From Spirillospora albida (GTDB taxonomy: Bacteria > Actinomycetota > Actinomycetes > Streptosporangiales > Streptosporangiaceae): DNA of 64,000 bases. Positions 48,836-57,840 of the stretch are shown piece by piece; positions within the stretch are counted from its first letter, which is position 1; every line of letters starts with the position of its first letter. The notes below the pieces were generated by a model. That model made no database searches, had not been told where the DNA came from, and saw only the letters and a list, made by a program, of their open reading frames with translations. Location of the stretch: NCBI RefSeq assembly GCF_000718255.1, contig NZ_JOFJ01000014.1, forward strand, positions 62,001-126,000. Reading direction: 5' to 3'. A program made the position numbers and the translations under genes.

Positions 48836-51280
48836 ATGGCGCCGGACGACCCCGCGTTCCCGGCCGCCGCACCGGCGCCCGCGAACGGCATCACCCGCCT
48901 GGCGGTGACCGTCGAGCGGCTCCAGCGACAGGTCCGGGAGGCGCAGGCCGCCGCGGACGGGCGGGGCGTGCTCGAGCTCGCCAAGGGCGTCCTCGTCGCG
49001 CGGCTGGGCTGCGGGCCGGTGGAGGCCGCCCGCCATCTGGACGCGCTCGCCGCCGAGGCCGGGCTCGCCCCGCTCGAGCTCGCCGCCGAGATCATCAATC
49101 AGGCGGCGCGGGACCGGGTCACCGCGGCCACGGAGGCGTTCCTGCGGCAGACGGCGCGCAACGGCGCGACCGGCCCGGACGCGGGCGGGGCCGGCGGGAA
49201 CGGGTCCTCGGCGGTCGCGGCGCGGCTGCGGACCGCGGAGAGCGGCGCGCTCGCCGCACCGGACGCGCAGGCCGCCGCCGAGTCGGTGCTCGGCCACGCC
49301 CTGGAGCCGCTCGGCGCGGTCGCGGTCGCGGTCTGGGCCGCCGGGACCGACGCGTCCCTCACCCTCGCGGGCGCCGCGGGCTTCGCCGCCGAGGAGGCGG
49401 CGCGCTGGCGGTACGTGCCGCCGGGCGTCGCGACCCCGGCGCGGGCGGCGCTGGCCGAGCGAAGGTCGATCTGGTACGAGTCGCTCGACCGGTCGGGGCT
49501 GCCGTCCATCGGCCGGTACGAGCTGCCCGGCGGCGGGCGGGTGACGGTGCCCGCCGGGACGGGCGGCCGCATCGTCGGGGTGCTGGAGATCTGCTGGCCG
49601 GGCGCGCCCGAGCCGCGCACCGCGCAGATCGAGCGGCAGGTGGAGGCGCTCGCGGAGCTGGTCGCCCGCACCCTGGACGACTGGCCCGCCGACGAGACGG
49701 CCGGGACGGGTGCGACCGGGGCGGGTGCGACCGGGGCGGCGGCCGGGCCGGGCCGGCACCGGGAGCTGATCGACCTCGTCGACGGGCTGCTGACCCCGGC
49801 GCTGGTGCTGCTGCCCCGGCTGGACGCGCTGGGGCGGCTCGTCGACTTCCGCATCCACCACGTCAACGGCGGGTTCGTGGACTTCGCGGGCCGCCCCCGC
49901 GGCGAGATCGTCGGGGCGCTGCTGCTGGAGGCGTACCCCCTCGCCGCCGACGACGGCGGGCTGCTGGAGAAGATCGAGCGGGTGCACGCCACCGGGGAGC
50001 CGTTCCGCGCGCTCGGCGTCCCGCTCCGGACGCTCGTGGACGCGGTGCCGCTGTCGACGACCGCCGACATCGGCATCAGCCGGCACGGCGACGCCGTCGT
50101 CGTCGTCTACCGGTTCAAGGACGAGGGGGCCCGGCTGGCGAACCTGCTGCAGCACGCGCAGCGGCTCGGCCGCATCGGCGGGTTCGAGGAGAACCTCGCC
50201 ACCGGCGAGATCGCCTGGAACGACCAGCTGTTCGAGCTGCACGGGCTCGCGCCCGGAACCCCGCCGCCGCCGCTCACCGCGCTGCCGGCCCGCGCGCATC
50301 CCGACGACGAGGCGGAGCTCGGCAGGTTCCTGCGCGCGGTGCTGCACCACCGCCGCCCCGCCTCGACCGCGTTCCGCCTGTGCCGTCCCGACGGGATCGT
50401 CCGGCACCTGAGGATCGTCGCGGAGCCGGAGGTGGACGCGGCCGGGCACCTGCTCGCGGTCCGCGGCGCGTACCAGGACATCTCCGCTCAGCACTGGACG
50501 GAGGTCGCGCTCTCCGCGACCCGCGACCAGCTCGCGCACTCCGAGCAGCGGGCCGCCGAGCGCAACCGGCTCACGCTGCAGCTGCAGCGCGCGATCATGC
50601 CGCCGTCGCGGGGGCCGATCGCCGCGGGGGGGCTGCGGGTGGCAGTGCGGTACCGGCCCGCCGAGCACGAGCACCTGGTCGGCGGCGACTGGTACGACGC
50701 GGTTCCGCTGCCGTCCGGGCGGGTGCTGCTCGGGGTGGGCGACGTCGCGGGGCACGGCATCGACGCGGCGACCGGCATGGTGGTGCTGCGCAACGCGCTG
50801 CGCGGGCTCGCCACCACCGGGGCGGGGCCGGCCCAGCTGCTCGGCTGGCTGAACCTCGTCGCGAACCACCTCACCGACCACGTGACGGCCACCGCGCTGT
50901 GCGGGCTCTACGACCCGGCGACCCGGACGCTGCGGTGGGCGCGGGCGGGGCACCTCGCGCCGGTGCTGGTGCGGCGGGGCGAGGCGGTCGCGCTGCCGCT
51001 GGTGCCGGGGACGCTGCTCGGGGCTCTGGACGAGGGCGAGTACGAGGAGGGCTCGATCGTCCTGGAGCCCGGCGACGTCCTGCTCATGTTCACCGACGGG
51101 CTCATCGAGCGCCGCGACGGCTCCATCGAGGACGCGCTCGCGCGGCTGCTGCGCACGGCGGTCGAGCCCTCCGGGGACCTGGAGGCCCGCCTGGACCACC
51201 TGCTGACCCACAGCAACGCCGACACCGACGACGACACGTGCATCGTCGGCGTCCACCTCCCCCCGGAGCCGTCCGGCTGA
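48836..51280 (+). CDS. ANTAR-like/GAF/PAS-SpoIIE phosphatase
   Basis: 814 residues. The N-terminal helices RGVLELAKGVLVARLGCGPV plus EAARHLDALAAEAGLAPLELAAEIIN resemble an ANTAR RNA-binding domain, here at the N- instead of the C-terminus. A GAF-like domain (about 130-280), two PAS-like domains (about 305-430 and 435-560; IGGFEENLATGEIAWND) and a coiled coil lead to a SpoIIE PP2C domain (EHLVGGDWYDAVPL, GVGDVAGHGIDAATGMVV, RAGHLAPVLV, LLMFTDGLIERRDGS, DDDTCIVGV) with complete metal ligands. It is coupled to the HAMP-array kinase, which probably shares its pathway. Confidence 0.88.
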   Translation: MAPDDPAFPAAAPAPANGITRLAVTVERLQRQVREAQAAADGRGVLELAKGVLVARLGCGPVEAARHLDALAAEAGLAPLELAAEIINQAARDRVTAATEAFLRQTARNGATGPDAGGAGGNGSSAVAARLRTAESGALAAPDAQAAAESVLGHALEPLGAVAVAVWAAGTDASLTLAGAAGFAAEEAARWRYVPPGVATPARAALAERRSIWYESLDRSGLPSIGRYELPGGGRVTVPAGTGGRIVGVLEICWPGAPEPRTAQIERQVEALAELVARTLDDWPADETAGTGATGAGATGAAAGPGRHRELIDLVDGLLTPALVLLPRLDALGRLVDFRIHHVNGGFVDFAGRPRGEIVGALLLEAYPLAADDGGLLEKIERVHATGEPFRALGVPLRTLVDAVPLSTTADIGISRHGDAVVVVYRFKDEGARLANLLQHAQRLGRIGGFEENLATGEIAWNDQLFELHGLAPGTPPPPLTALPARAHPDDEAELGRFLRAVLHHRRPASTAFRLCRPDGIVRHLRIVAEPEVDAAGHLLAVRGAYQDISAQHWTEVALSATRDQLAHSEQRAAERNRLTLQLQRAIMPPSRGPIAAGGLRVAVRYRPAEHEHLVGGDWYDAVPLPSGRVLLGVGDVAGHGIDAATGMVVLRNALRGLATTGAGPAQLLGWLNLVANHLTDHVTATALCGLYDPATRTLRWARAGHLAPVLVRRGEAVALPLVPGTLLGALDEGEYEEGSIVLEPGDVLLMFTDGLIERRDGSIEDALARLLRTAVEPSGDLEARLDHLLTHSNADTDDDTCIVGVHLPPEPSG

Positions 51281-51283
51281 GTC

Positions 51284-51793
51284 ATGCGGCCGGGTCATCC
51301 CGTCGCGGGCCGTCGTCGAGCCAGCGGAGCGCCTCGTCCCGGAACGGGACGGGCCGAGCCGGGCGCGCCGCCCGTGCTCGTCCTGACGATGTTCGACGAC
51401 GCCGAGATCGTCTCGGCGGCGCTCGCGGCGGGCGCCGCCGGGTTCGTCCTGAAGGACGCCCCCTGCGAGGAGATCATCCAGGCGTGCCGCGCCGTCGCGG
51501 CGGGCGAGGGATGGCTCGACCCCGCCGTGACCCCGCAGGTCCTCGCCGTCTACCGGACGGGGATCGCCCGCGCGGGCCCGCCGTCCGCGCCGGCGTCGCT
51601 GTCCCCCCGCGAGCGCGAGGTGCTGGCCCTGATCGGCGAGGGCGCCACCAACCCCGAGATCGCGCTCCGCCTCGCCATCGCCGAGGGCACCGTGAAGGCG
51701 CACGTGGGCGCCATCTTCACCAAGCTCGGCCTGCGCGACCGCGCCGCGGCGGTGATCTTCGCGCTGCGCAACGGCCTCGACGGCGGGACGTGA
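51284..51793 (+). pseudogene. NarL/FixJ response regulator lacking the first half of its receiver
   Basis: Homology begins abruptly near 51366 with PPVLVLTMFDDAEIVSAALA, then GAAGFVLKDAPCEEIIQACRAVAAGEGWLDP, a linker, and an intact LuxR-type HTH (LSPREREVLALIGEGATNPEIALRLAIAEGTVKAH...). The first 60-70 residues with the acidic pocket and phospho-Asp are gone. The 80 bases upstream read as unrelated arginine-rich sequence from ATG 51284. The DNA-binding half could still be made. Named a pseudogene because the receiver cannot function. Confidence 0.65.
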
Positions 51794-51800
51794 AGCGGGG

Positions 51801-53333
51801 TCAGTCCGCGGCGCGCGAGATCGCGAGCAGTTCGGCCCCGTCGGTGAGGCGGCCGCCGGCATGCGCGAGCAGGCCCGCCATGACGGCGTCCAGCATGGTG
51901 TCGGTGTCCTCGGCGGTGTTCGCCGCGAGCCGCTCCTCGAACGGGTAGGGGACGCCGTCGCCGTCGCGGGCCTCGGAGACGCCGTTGGAGTGGACGAACA
52001 CCCGGTCGCCAGGACGGCAGGGAACGGTGGCCGGGGCGAGGCCGCCGGCGGCGTGCTGGAGCAGGCCGAGCGGCGGATGGACGGGGACGGCGTCCGGCCG
52101 GGACACGTACCCGTCCCGCGCCAGGAGCGGAGGCGGGTGGCCGCAGCCCACCATGTCGAGGTGCTCGCCGTCCTCGCGGGCCGAGAGGAGGAGCGCGCGG
52201 ACGGCGTCGTCCCCGGGGGCGAGAGCGGCGTGGAGGTGCCGCGCGAGGGCCGCGAGGTCGGCCTCGCAGGGGGCCGCGGCGCGGAAGGCGGCCAGGACGG
52301 CGGCGGCCGCGTGGTCGGCCGACGGCCCGGCGCCCAGCGCGTCCGCCATGAGCATCCGCAGGCCGAAGGGGGTCCGGACGACCGCCCGCGCATCGCCGCC
52401 GCGCCGCGCGGTGTCGGCGGGCCGCAGCCGGCGGCCCGTCACCCGCAGCGGCGAGCCCGGCTCCCCGGCGTCCTCGGGCGAGCGGCGCAGCCGGAGGAGG
52501 AGCTCCCGGGTGCCCTCCGGTGACGCGCTCTTCACCGACAGCTGCTCCATGACGTGGAGGTAGCGGTCGAGGTCGTCGAGCTTCTCGAGGTAGACGGCTC
52601 CGACGAGGTTCTCGAGGTAGACCGCGTCCGGGACCTCTGGGTCGGGGAACCGCAGGATGGAGAACGCGCCGCCCTCGGCGGCGTGCCCGCCGTGGGCCAG
52701 CGGCATGACCTGGATCGTGACGTTCGGCAGCAGGGACAGGGCGAGGAGGTGGTCGAACTGCTCCCGCATCACCTCCGCGCCGCCGACGGTGCGGCGCAGC
52801 GCCGTCTCGTCGATGACGGTCCAGAGCCGCAGCGGGTCGCCGCCCCACAGCCGGCGCTGACGACCGAGCCGCACCCCGACGCGGCGCTCGATCTCGTCGG
52901 GGTCCGCGTCGGGGCGGCCGACCTCGAACACGGCGCGCGCGTAGTCGGGCGTCTGGAGCAGTCCGGGCACGAACTGGATCTCGTACGTGCGGATGCGGGC
53001 CGCCGCGTCCTCCAGCCCGAGATAGGTCTGGAACCAGTGCGGGAGGAGGTCGTTGAAACGGTGCCACCAGCCGGGGACATTGCTCTCCCGCGCCCACCCA
53101 AGCATCGTTTCTCGGGTGCGCTCGTCGGACACCCCGTAAAGGGTGAGCAGATCGGCGACGTCGCGTTCCTTGAAACCGACGCGGCCGAGCTCCAGCCGGC
53201 TGATCTTGGATTCGGAGGAGCGGATCGCGTAGCCCGCGTCGTGCCGGGTCATGTTGCACGCCTCGCGCAGCCGGCGCAGCTGCGCGCCGAGCACGAGCCT
53301 GCGCACCGTCGAACCCGGCGCCGGACCACCCAC
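51801..53333 (-). CDS. XRE HTH-DUF5753 regulator fused to a degenerate PP2C domain
   Basis: About 510 residues. N-terminal XRE helix-turn-helix (LGAQLRRLREACNMTRHDAGYAI, SSESKISRLELGRV), a DUF5753 ligand/effector domain (GWWHRFNDLLPHWFQTYLGL, QFVPGLLQTPDYARAV, TVIDETALRRTVGG, NVTIQVMPLAHGGHA), then beyond residue 305 a phosphatase-like domain (LLMADALGAG-type MADALGAGPSADHAAAAVL, MVGCGHPPPLL, FVHSNGVSEARDG, DGAELLAIS). The usual XRE-DUF5753 protein stops near 280 residues. In the PP2C part TDG is SNG and the final DD is DG, so catalysis is doubtful. GTG 53333 is chosen for its GGAGGGG site; GTG 53378 is also possible. Confidence 0.8.
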   Translation of the reverse strand: MGGPAPGSTVRRLVLGAQLRRLREACNMTRHDAGYAIRSSESKISRLELGRVGFKERDVADLLTLYGVSDERTRETMLGWARESNVPGWWHRFNDLLPHWFQTYLGLEDAAARIRTYEIQFVPGLLQTPDYARAVFEVGRPDADPDEIERRVGVRLGRQRRLWGGDPLRLWTVIDETALRRTVGGAEVMREQFDHLLALSLLPNVTIQVMPLAHGGHAAEGGAFSILRFPDPEVPDAVYLENLVGAVYLEKLDDLDRYLHVMEQLSVKSASPEGTRELLLRLRRSPEDAGEPGSPLRVTGRRLRPADTARRGGDARAVVRTPFGLRMLMADALGAGPSADHAAAAVLAAFRAAAPCEADLAALARHLHAALAPGDDAVRALLLSAREDGEHLDMVGCGHPPPLLARDGYVSRPDAVPVHPPLGLLQHAAGGLAPATVPCRPGDRVFVHSNGVSEARDGDGVPYPFEERLAANTAEDTDTMLDAVMAGLLAHAGGRLTDGAELLAISRAAD

Positions 53334-53592
53334 GGCCACTGTCCCCTCCACCACGAACCCGTTGCCGGCAGGCACCACGGCAGTGTGGCACTTCCGTACA
53401 GCTTTTAACTACCTTTCCGGCAAAACGGAGATGTCCGGGCAGGATGCCTTTCCCGGCGAGAAGCGAAACGGTCGGCCCGCCGGAGAGGACATCACGACGG
53501 ACGGTTCGTTCACCCGGACATGTCGCCCCTGCCGGACCGGACACGGCATGATGCCTTCTGTCCTCCGGCCACCCGGGGACGGAGGGAGAGCG

Positions 53593-55632
53593 ATGGGGCC
53601 GCTGCTGGCGGAGGACCCCCGGCGGATCGGCGGATACCGGATCGTCGGGCGGCTCGGCGCGGGCGGCATGGGAACGGTGTACCTCGGCCGGTCGGCGGCC
53701 GGGACACCGGTGGCGATCAAGGTCATCCACCCGGAGCGTTCGGGCGATCCGGGGTTCCGCGCCCGGTTCGCCCGGGAGGTGACGGCGGCGCGCGCGGTGA
53801 GCGGCGCGTTCACCGCACCGGTCGTCGACGCCGACCCCGGCGCCGCCGACCCGTGGCTGGCCACCGCCTACCTGCCCGGGATGTCGCTCCAGGACGCCGT
53901 GGCCGAGCACGGGCCGCTCCCCGTCCAGGCGGTGTTCGGGCTCGGCGCCGGCCTCGCGGAGGCGCTGGTGTCGGTGCACCGCGCGGGGGTCGTGCACCGC
54001 GACCTGAAGCCCGCCAACGTCATGCTCGCCCCGGACGGCCCGCGCCTCATCGACTTCGGCATCGCGCACGCGGCGGGCGCCGCCGTCGTGACGCGGGCCG
54101 GGTCGCTGGTCGGCTCCCCCGGCTACCTGCCGCCCGAGCAGGCGACCGGAGGCGCGACCGGCCCGGCCGGGGACGTCTTCGCGCTCGGCTGCGTGCTCGC
54201 GTTCGCGGCGACCGGCACCGGCCCGTTCGGGCGCGGCGCCGCCGAGGTGCTGATCTACCGCGCCGTCCACGACGCACCGCGGCTGGACGCCGTCCCCGAC
54301 CCGGAACTGCGGGACCTCATCGCGCTCTGCCTGGACAAGGACCCGGCGCGGCGGCCCCCGCCGCACCGGCTGGTGTCCCGGTTCGCCGCCCGCGCGCCGG
54401 ACGCCGACGTCCTGCACGGGACGGCCTGGCTGCCCGAGCCCGTCGCGGAGCGCATCGTCCGGGCCGAGCGCGCCCTGCCCGGACGGCGGCGGTTCCTGGC
54501 GGCCGGGCTCGCGGCGGGCGGCGTCGCGGCGCTGGCGGGCACCGGCACCGCCGTCGCGCTGCTGCGCGGCGAGGAGGGCGAGCCCGAGACGGCCCCCTCC
54601 GTGACGCCGAGCCCCGCCGCGGCATCGACGCCCGCGGCGCCGCCTCCGCAGGCGCGGCAGCTGTGGAAGCGCGACATCGGCTTCGACCCCTACGGCGGCC
54701 TCGCCGCCGGCGACCGGCTGCTGTACGTCAGCGCGGACCAGGGGCGGCTGTTCGCCCTCGACCCCCGCACCGGCCGGGAGCGGTGGCGGTACCGGACGGG
54801 CGACCGGGGGGAGGGCGCGGCGAGCTGGCGGACGCCCGTCCCCGCGGGCGGCGTCCTGTACGCGGGCTGGCCGGACGCGAACGGCCCGCTGTTCGCGTTC
54901 GACGCGGACAGCGGCCGGGTGCGGTGGCGGTCGCCGGTCGCGGCGGACGCCCGGGACCCGGCCGTCGGCGGCGGCCTGGTCGTCGCCTGCTCGAAGGACT
55001 GCCACGCCCTGGACGCCCGCACCGGGGCGGAGCGCTGGCGCAGGTCGCTCGGCAACGTCCTCGGCGCCGTGCCGGTCATCGCGGGGCCGGCCGTGTTCGT
55101 CAACTCCCTCGACGCCCTCCACGCGCTCGACCTCAGGAGCGGCAGGACGAGGTGGCGGCGGGCGATGGAGCAGCAGCCGACCGGCGGGGAGGGGGCGCGC
55201 GGGCCCGTGGTCGCGGGCGGGCTCGTGCTGTGCTCGAACGGCGTCGGGGACCTTCTCGCGCTGGACGCCGCGACCGGCAGGGAGCGCTGGCGGTTCGTCG
55301 GCGGCACCGGCGTCGGCACGGCGCACGTGAGCGGCGGCGCCGCGTTCGTCGCGGACGGCAGCGGCACCATGGTGGCGCTGGACGCGGCGACCGGCCGGGT
55401 CCGCTGGCGGTACCCGACCGGCGGGGACGACGTCGGCCGGGGATCGGTGAGCGACGGGGTACTGTGCTTCACCGCCGGCGACTCCGCGCTCGGGCTGGAC
55501 GCCGCGACCGGGCGCCCGCTGTGGCGGACCACGGTCGGCGGGGACGTCCGCGACGACGTCGCGGCGCACGGCCGGTACCACCTGGCCTACGAGGACGGCA
55601 CGATCGTCGCCTACGCGGTGAAGGGACGGTGA
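53593..55632 (+). CDS. Ser/Thr protein kinase with PQQ-repeat beta-propeller sensor (copy 1)
   Basis: 679 residues. Kinase domain 1-285: GAGGMGTVYLG, VAIKVI (ATP Lys), VVHRDLKPANV, DFGIAHA, GSPGYLPPEQ. One TM helix at about 297-320 (FLAAGLAAGGVAALAGTGTAVALL), a Pro/Ala linker, then an external PQQ-like eight-bladed-type propeller with repeats such as LFALDPRTGRERWRYRT, LDAATGRERWRFVGG, LDAATGRVRWRYPTG. The propeller may bind cell-wall or other ligands. ATG 53593 has GGAGGGAGAG just upstream. Ten bp separate it from its paralogue. Confidence 0.93.
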   Translation: MGPLLAEDPRRIGGYRIVGRLGAGGMGTVYLGRSAAGTPVAIKVIHPERSGDPGFRARFAREVTAARAVSGAFTAPVVDADPGAADPWLATAYLPGMSLQDAVAEHGPLPVQAVFGLGAGLAEALVSVHRAGVVHRDLKPANVMLAPDGPRLIDFGIAHAAGAAVVTRAGSLVGSPGYLPPEQATGGATGPAGDVFALGCVLAFAATGTGPFGRGAAEVLIYRAVHDAPRLDAVPDPELRDLIALCLDKDPARRPPPHRLVSRFAARAPDADVLHGTAWLPEPVAERIVRAERALPGRRRFLAAGLAAGGVAALAGTGTAVALLRGEEGEPETAPSVTPSPAAASTPAAPPPQARQLWKRDIGFDPYGGLAAGDRLLYVSADQGRLFALDPRTGRERWRYRTGDRGEGAASWRTPVPAGGVLYAGWPDANGPLFAFDADSGRVRWRSPVAADARDPAVGGGLVVACSKDCHALDARTGAERWRRSLGNVLGAVPVIAGPAVFVNSLDALHALDLRSGRTRWRRAMEQQPTGGEGARGPVVAGGLVLCSNGVGDLLALDAATGRERWRFVGGTGVGTAHVSGGAAFVADGSGTMVALDAATGRVRWRYPTGGDDVGRGSVSDGVLCFTAGDSALGLDAATGRPLWRTTVGGDVRDDVAAHGRYHLAYEDGTIVAYAVKGR

Positions 55633-55642
55633 GGGTTCCGGC

Positions 55643-57811
55643 ATGGAGGCACTGCGTCCGGGCGACCCACGAGAGATCGGCGGCCACCGGATCACGGCCC
55701 GGCTCGGCTCGGGCGGCATGGGCCGGGTGTTCCTCGCCCGCAGCCCCGCCGGGCGGTCCGTCGCGGTCAAGGTCGTCCACCCCGAGCTGGCCGGCGACCC
55801 GGGGTTCCGGGCCCGGTTCGCCCGCGAGGTCGCGGCGGCGCGCGCGGTCGGCGGCGCGTTCACCGCACCGCTCATCGACGCCGACGCCGACGCGCACCGC
55901 CCCTGGCTCGTCACCGCCTACCTGCCCGGACGCTCGCTGACCGAGGCGGTCGCCGCGCACGGCCCGCTCCCGCCGCCGTCGGTGCGCGCCCTCGGCGCCG
56001 GGCTGGCCGAGGCGCTCACCGGCATCCACCGGGCGGGCGTCGTGCACCGCGACCTCAAGCCGTCCAACGTGCTCCTCACCCCCGACGGCGCCCGCGTCAT
56101 CGACTTCGGCATCGCCCGCGCCGCGGACGCCGCCACCGTGACCCGCACCGGCACCGCCATCGGCTCCCCCGGCTACCTGCCGCCCGAGCAGGCCGCGGGC
56201 GGCACCACCGGTCCCGCCGGGGACGTGTTCTCCCTCGGCGCCGTGCTCGTCTTCGCGGCCACCGGCGAGGGGCCGTTCGGGGACGGCGCCGTCCACGAGC
56301 TCGTGTACCGGGTGCTCCACGAGCCGCCGCGCCTGGACGGCGTCACCGACCCGGAACTGCGCGCCCTCATCGCCGGCTGCCTGGAGAAGGACCCGGAGCG
56401 GCGGCCCGCCCCGGACGCGCTGCTGGAGCGCCTCGCCGCGCTCGCCCCCGCACCGCCGCACGGGGTGGACTGGCTGCCACCTCCGGTGGCGACCGACATC
56501 ACCCGGCCCGTGCCCGTTCCGCCGCCCACGCAGGAGCCCGCGAAGCGGGCGGTGCCGTCGCCGGCGCGGCGGCGGCTGCTGGTCGGCGCGGCGGCGACCG
56601 GCGCGGTGCTGCTCACCGGCGGCACGGCCGTCGCGGCCGTGCGCTCGGTCCTGCGCGCCGTCGGCCCCGCCGAGGGCACCTGGACGTTCACCCCGGAGCA
56701 GGACAACCCGACCGGCGGGCCCCTCGTCCTCGGCGATCTGCTGCTCGTGACCGCCGGGATCGGCGACGACGTCCTCATCGCGATCGACCGGCGCACCGGG
56801 AAGCCGCGCTGGACGGCGGACGGGGTGAAGGCCCCGCGCGCCGGGACGATCCTCGGCGCGGTCTCCGCCGGGAACATCCTCTACACGTACGGCCGCGACG
56901 AGATCCTCGCGCTGAACCGGGCGGACGGGCGGCGGCTCTGGCGCGCCGACACCGACACGTTCGGCACCGACACCGGACCGGTCGCCGGCGGCGGAGTCGT
57001 CGTCGCCACGGTGCGCCGCCCGGAAATGCAGCTCCGCGGCCACGACGCGGTATCGGGCCGGCAGCGGTGGACGTTCCGGCTGGAGAGCGCGTTCTCGGTG
57101 GCCGCGGCCGTGGCCGGGCCGATGGTGTACGCCGTCACGTCGCGCGGCGACGTCTTCGGGATCGAGGCGGCGACCGGGCAGGCGAAATGGCGCCGCGCCC
57201 TCCGGCCGGGCGGCCTGAGCTCCTCGGCCGCGCCGGTTCCGGTGGCGGCCGGCGGCCTGCTGTACCTCGTCGACGAGGGCGTCACCCATGCGCTCGACGC
57301 GGCGACGGGCGCCCCGAAGTGGAAGAGCGCGGCCGCCGACGCGGCCTCCACGCTGCCGAACTCGGCGGTGGCGGTCGCGGGCGACGCCGTCTACACCGCC
57401 CATTCGACCCGGGTGCTGGAGGTGTTCGGCGCGGCGGACGGGAAGAAGCGCTGGCAGCACACCTTCCCGCCGGGCGACGACCGCAACGCGTTCTGGATGC
57501 TGCCGGTCGTGGCGGAAGGGACCGCCGTCAGCTACGTGAACGAGACGCTCGTCGCGCTGGACGCCGCGTCCGGGAGGGAGCGGTGGCGCAAGGGCGGGCT
57601 GCCGGGCATCTTCCAGCGGCCCGTCGCCGCGTCGGGCGCGGTGCACCTCGCGAACCTGCAGGACGTGGTGTCCTTCGACCTCGCGACGGGCAGGGAGCTG
57701 CAGCGGATCGACGGGCAGGGGAACCAGCCGCACAACGTCGCCGTCGCGGACGGGTTCCTCTACTGGTACGAGGGCTTCGGCGGCGTGCGGGCCGCCGAAG
57801 CCCCGCGCTGA
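55643..57811 (+). CDS. Ser/Thr protein kinase with PQQ-repeat beta-propeller sensor (copy 2)
   Basis: 722 residues, a tandem paralogue of the upstream gene: GSGGMGRVFLA, VAVKVV, VVHRDLKPSNV, DFGIARA, GSPGYLPPEQ; TM helix at about 310-335; then a propeller (AIDRRTGKPRWTADGV, GIEAATGQAKWRRALRP, ALDAASGRERWRKGG). Kinase halves are very alike while propellers have diverged, which fits duplication followed by change of ligand. The two genes form an operon. Confidence 0.93.
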   Translation: MEALRPGDPREIGGHRITARLGSGGMGRVFLARSPAGRSVAVKVVHPELAGDPGFRARFAREVAAARAVGGAFTAPLIDADADAHRPWLVTAYLPGRSLTEAVAAHGPLPPPSVRALGAGLAEALTGIHRAGVVHRDLKPSNVLLTPDGARVIDFGIARAADAATVTRTGTAIGSPGYLPPEQAAGGTTGPAGDVFSLGAVLVFAATGEGPFGDGAVHELVYRVLHEPPRLDGVTDPELRALIAGCLEKDPERRPAPDALLERLAALAPAPPHGVDWLPPPVATDITRPVPVPPPTQEPAKRAVPSPARRRLLVGAAATGAVLLTGGTAVAAVRSVLRAVGPAEGTWTFTPEQDNPTGGPLVLGDLLLVTAGIGDDVLIAIDRRTGKPRWTADGVKAPRAGTILGAVSAGNILYTYGRDEILALNRADGRRLWRADTDTFGTDTGPVAGGGVVVATVRRPEMQLRGHDAVSGRQRWTFRLESAFSVAAAVAGPMVYAVTSRGDVFGIEAATGQAKWRRALRPGGLSSSAAPVPVAAGGLLYLVDEGVTHALDAATGAPKWKSAAADAASTLPNSAVAVAGDAVYTAHSTRVLEVFGAADGKKRWQHTFPPGDDRNAFWMLPVVAEGTAVSYVNETLVALDAASGRERWRKGGLPGIFQRPVAASGAVHLANLQDVVSFDLATGRELQRIDGQGNQPHNVAVADGFLYWYEGFGGVRAAEAPR

Positions 57812-57840
57812 CGGCCGCTACCGGGATGCGGGCCAGTGCT

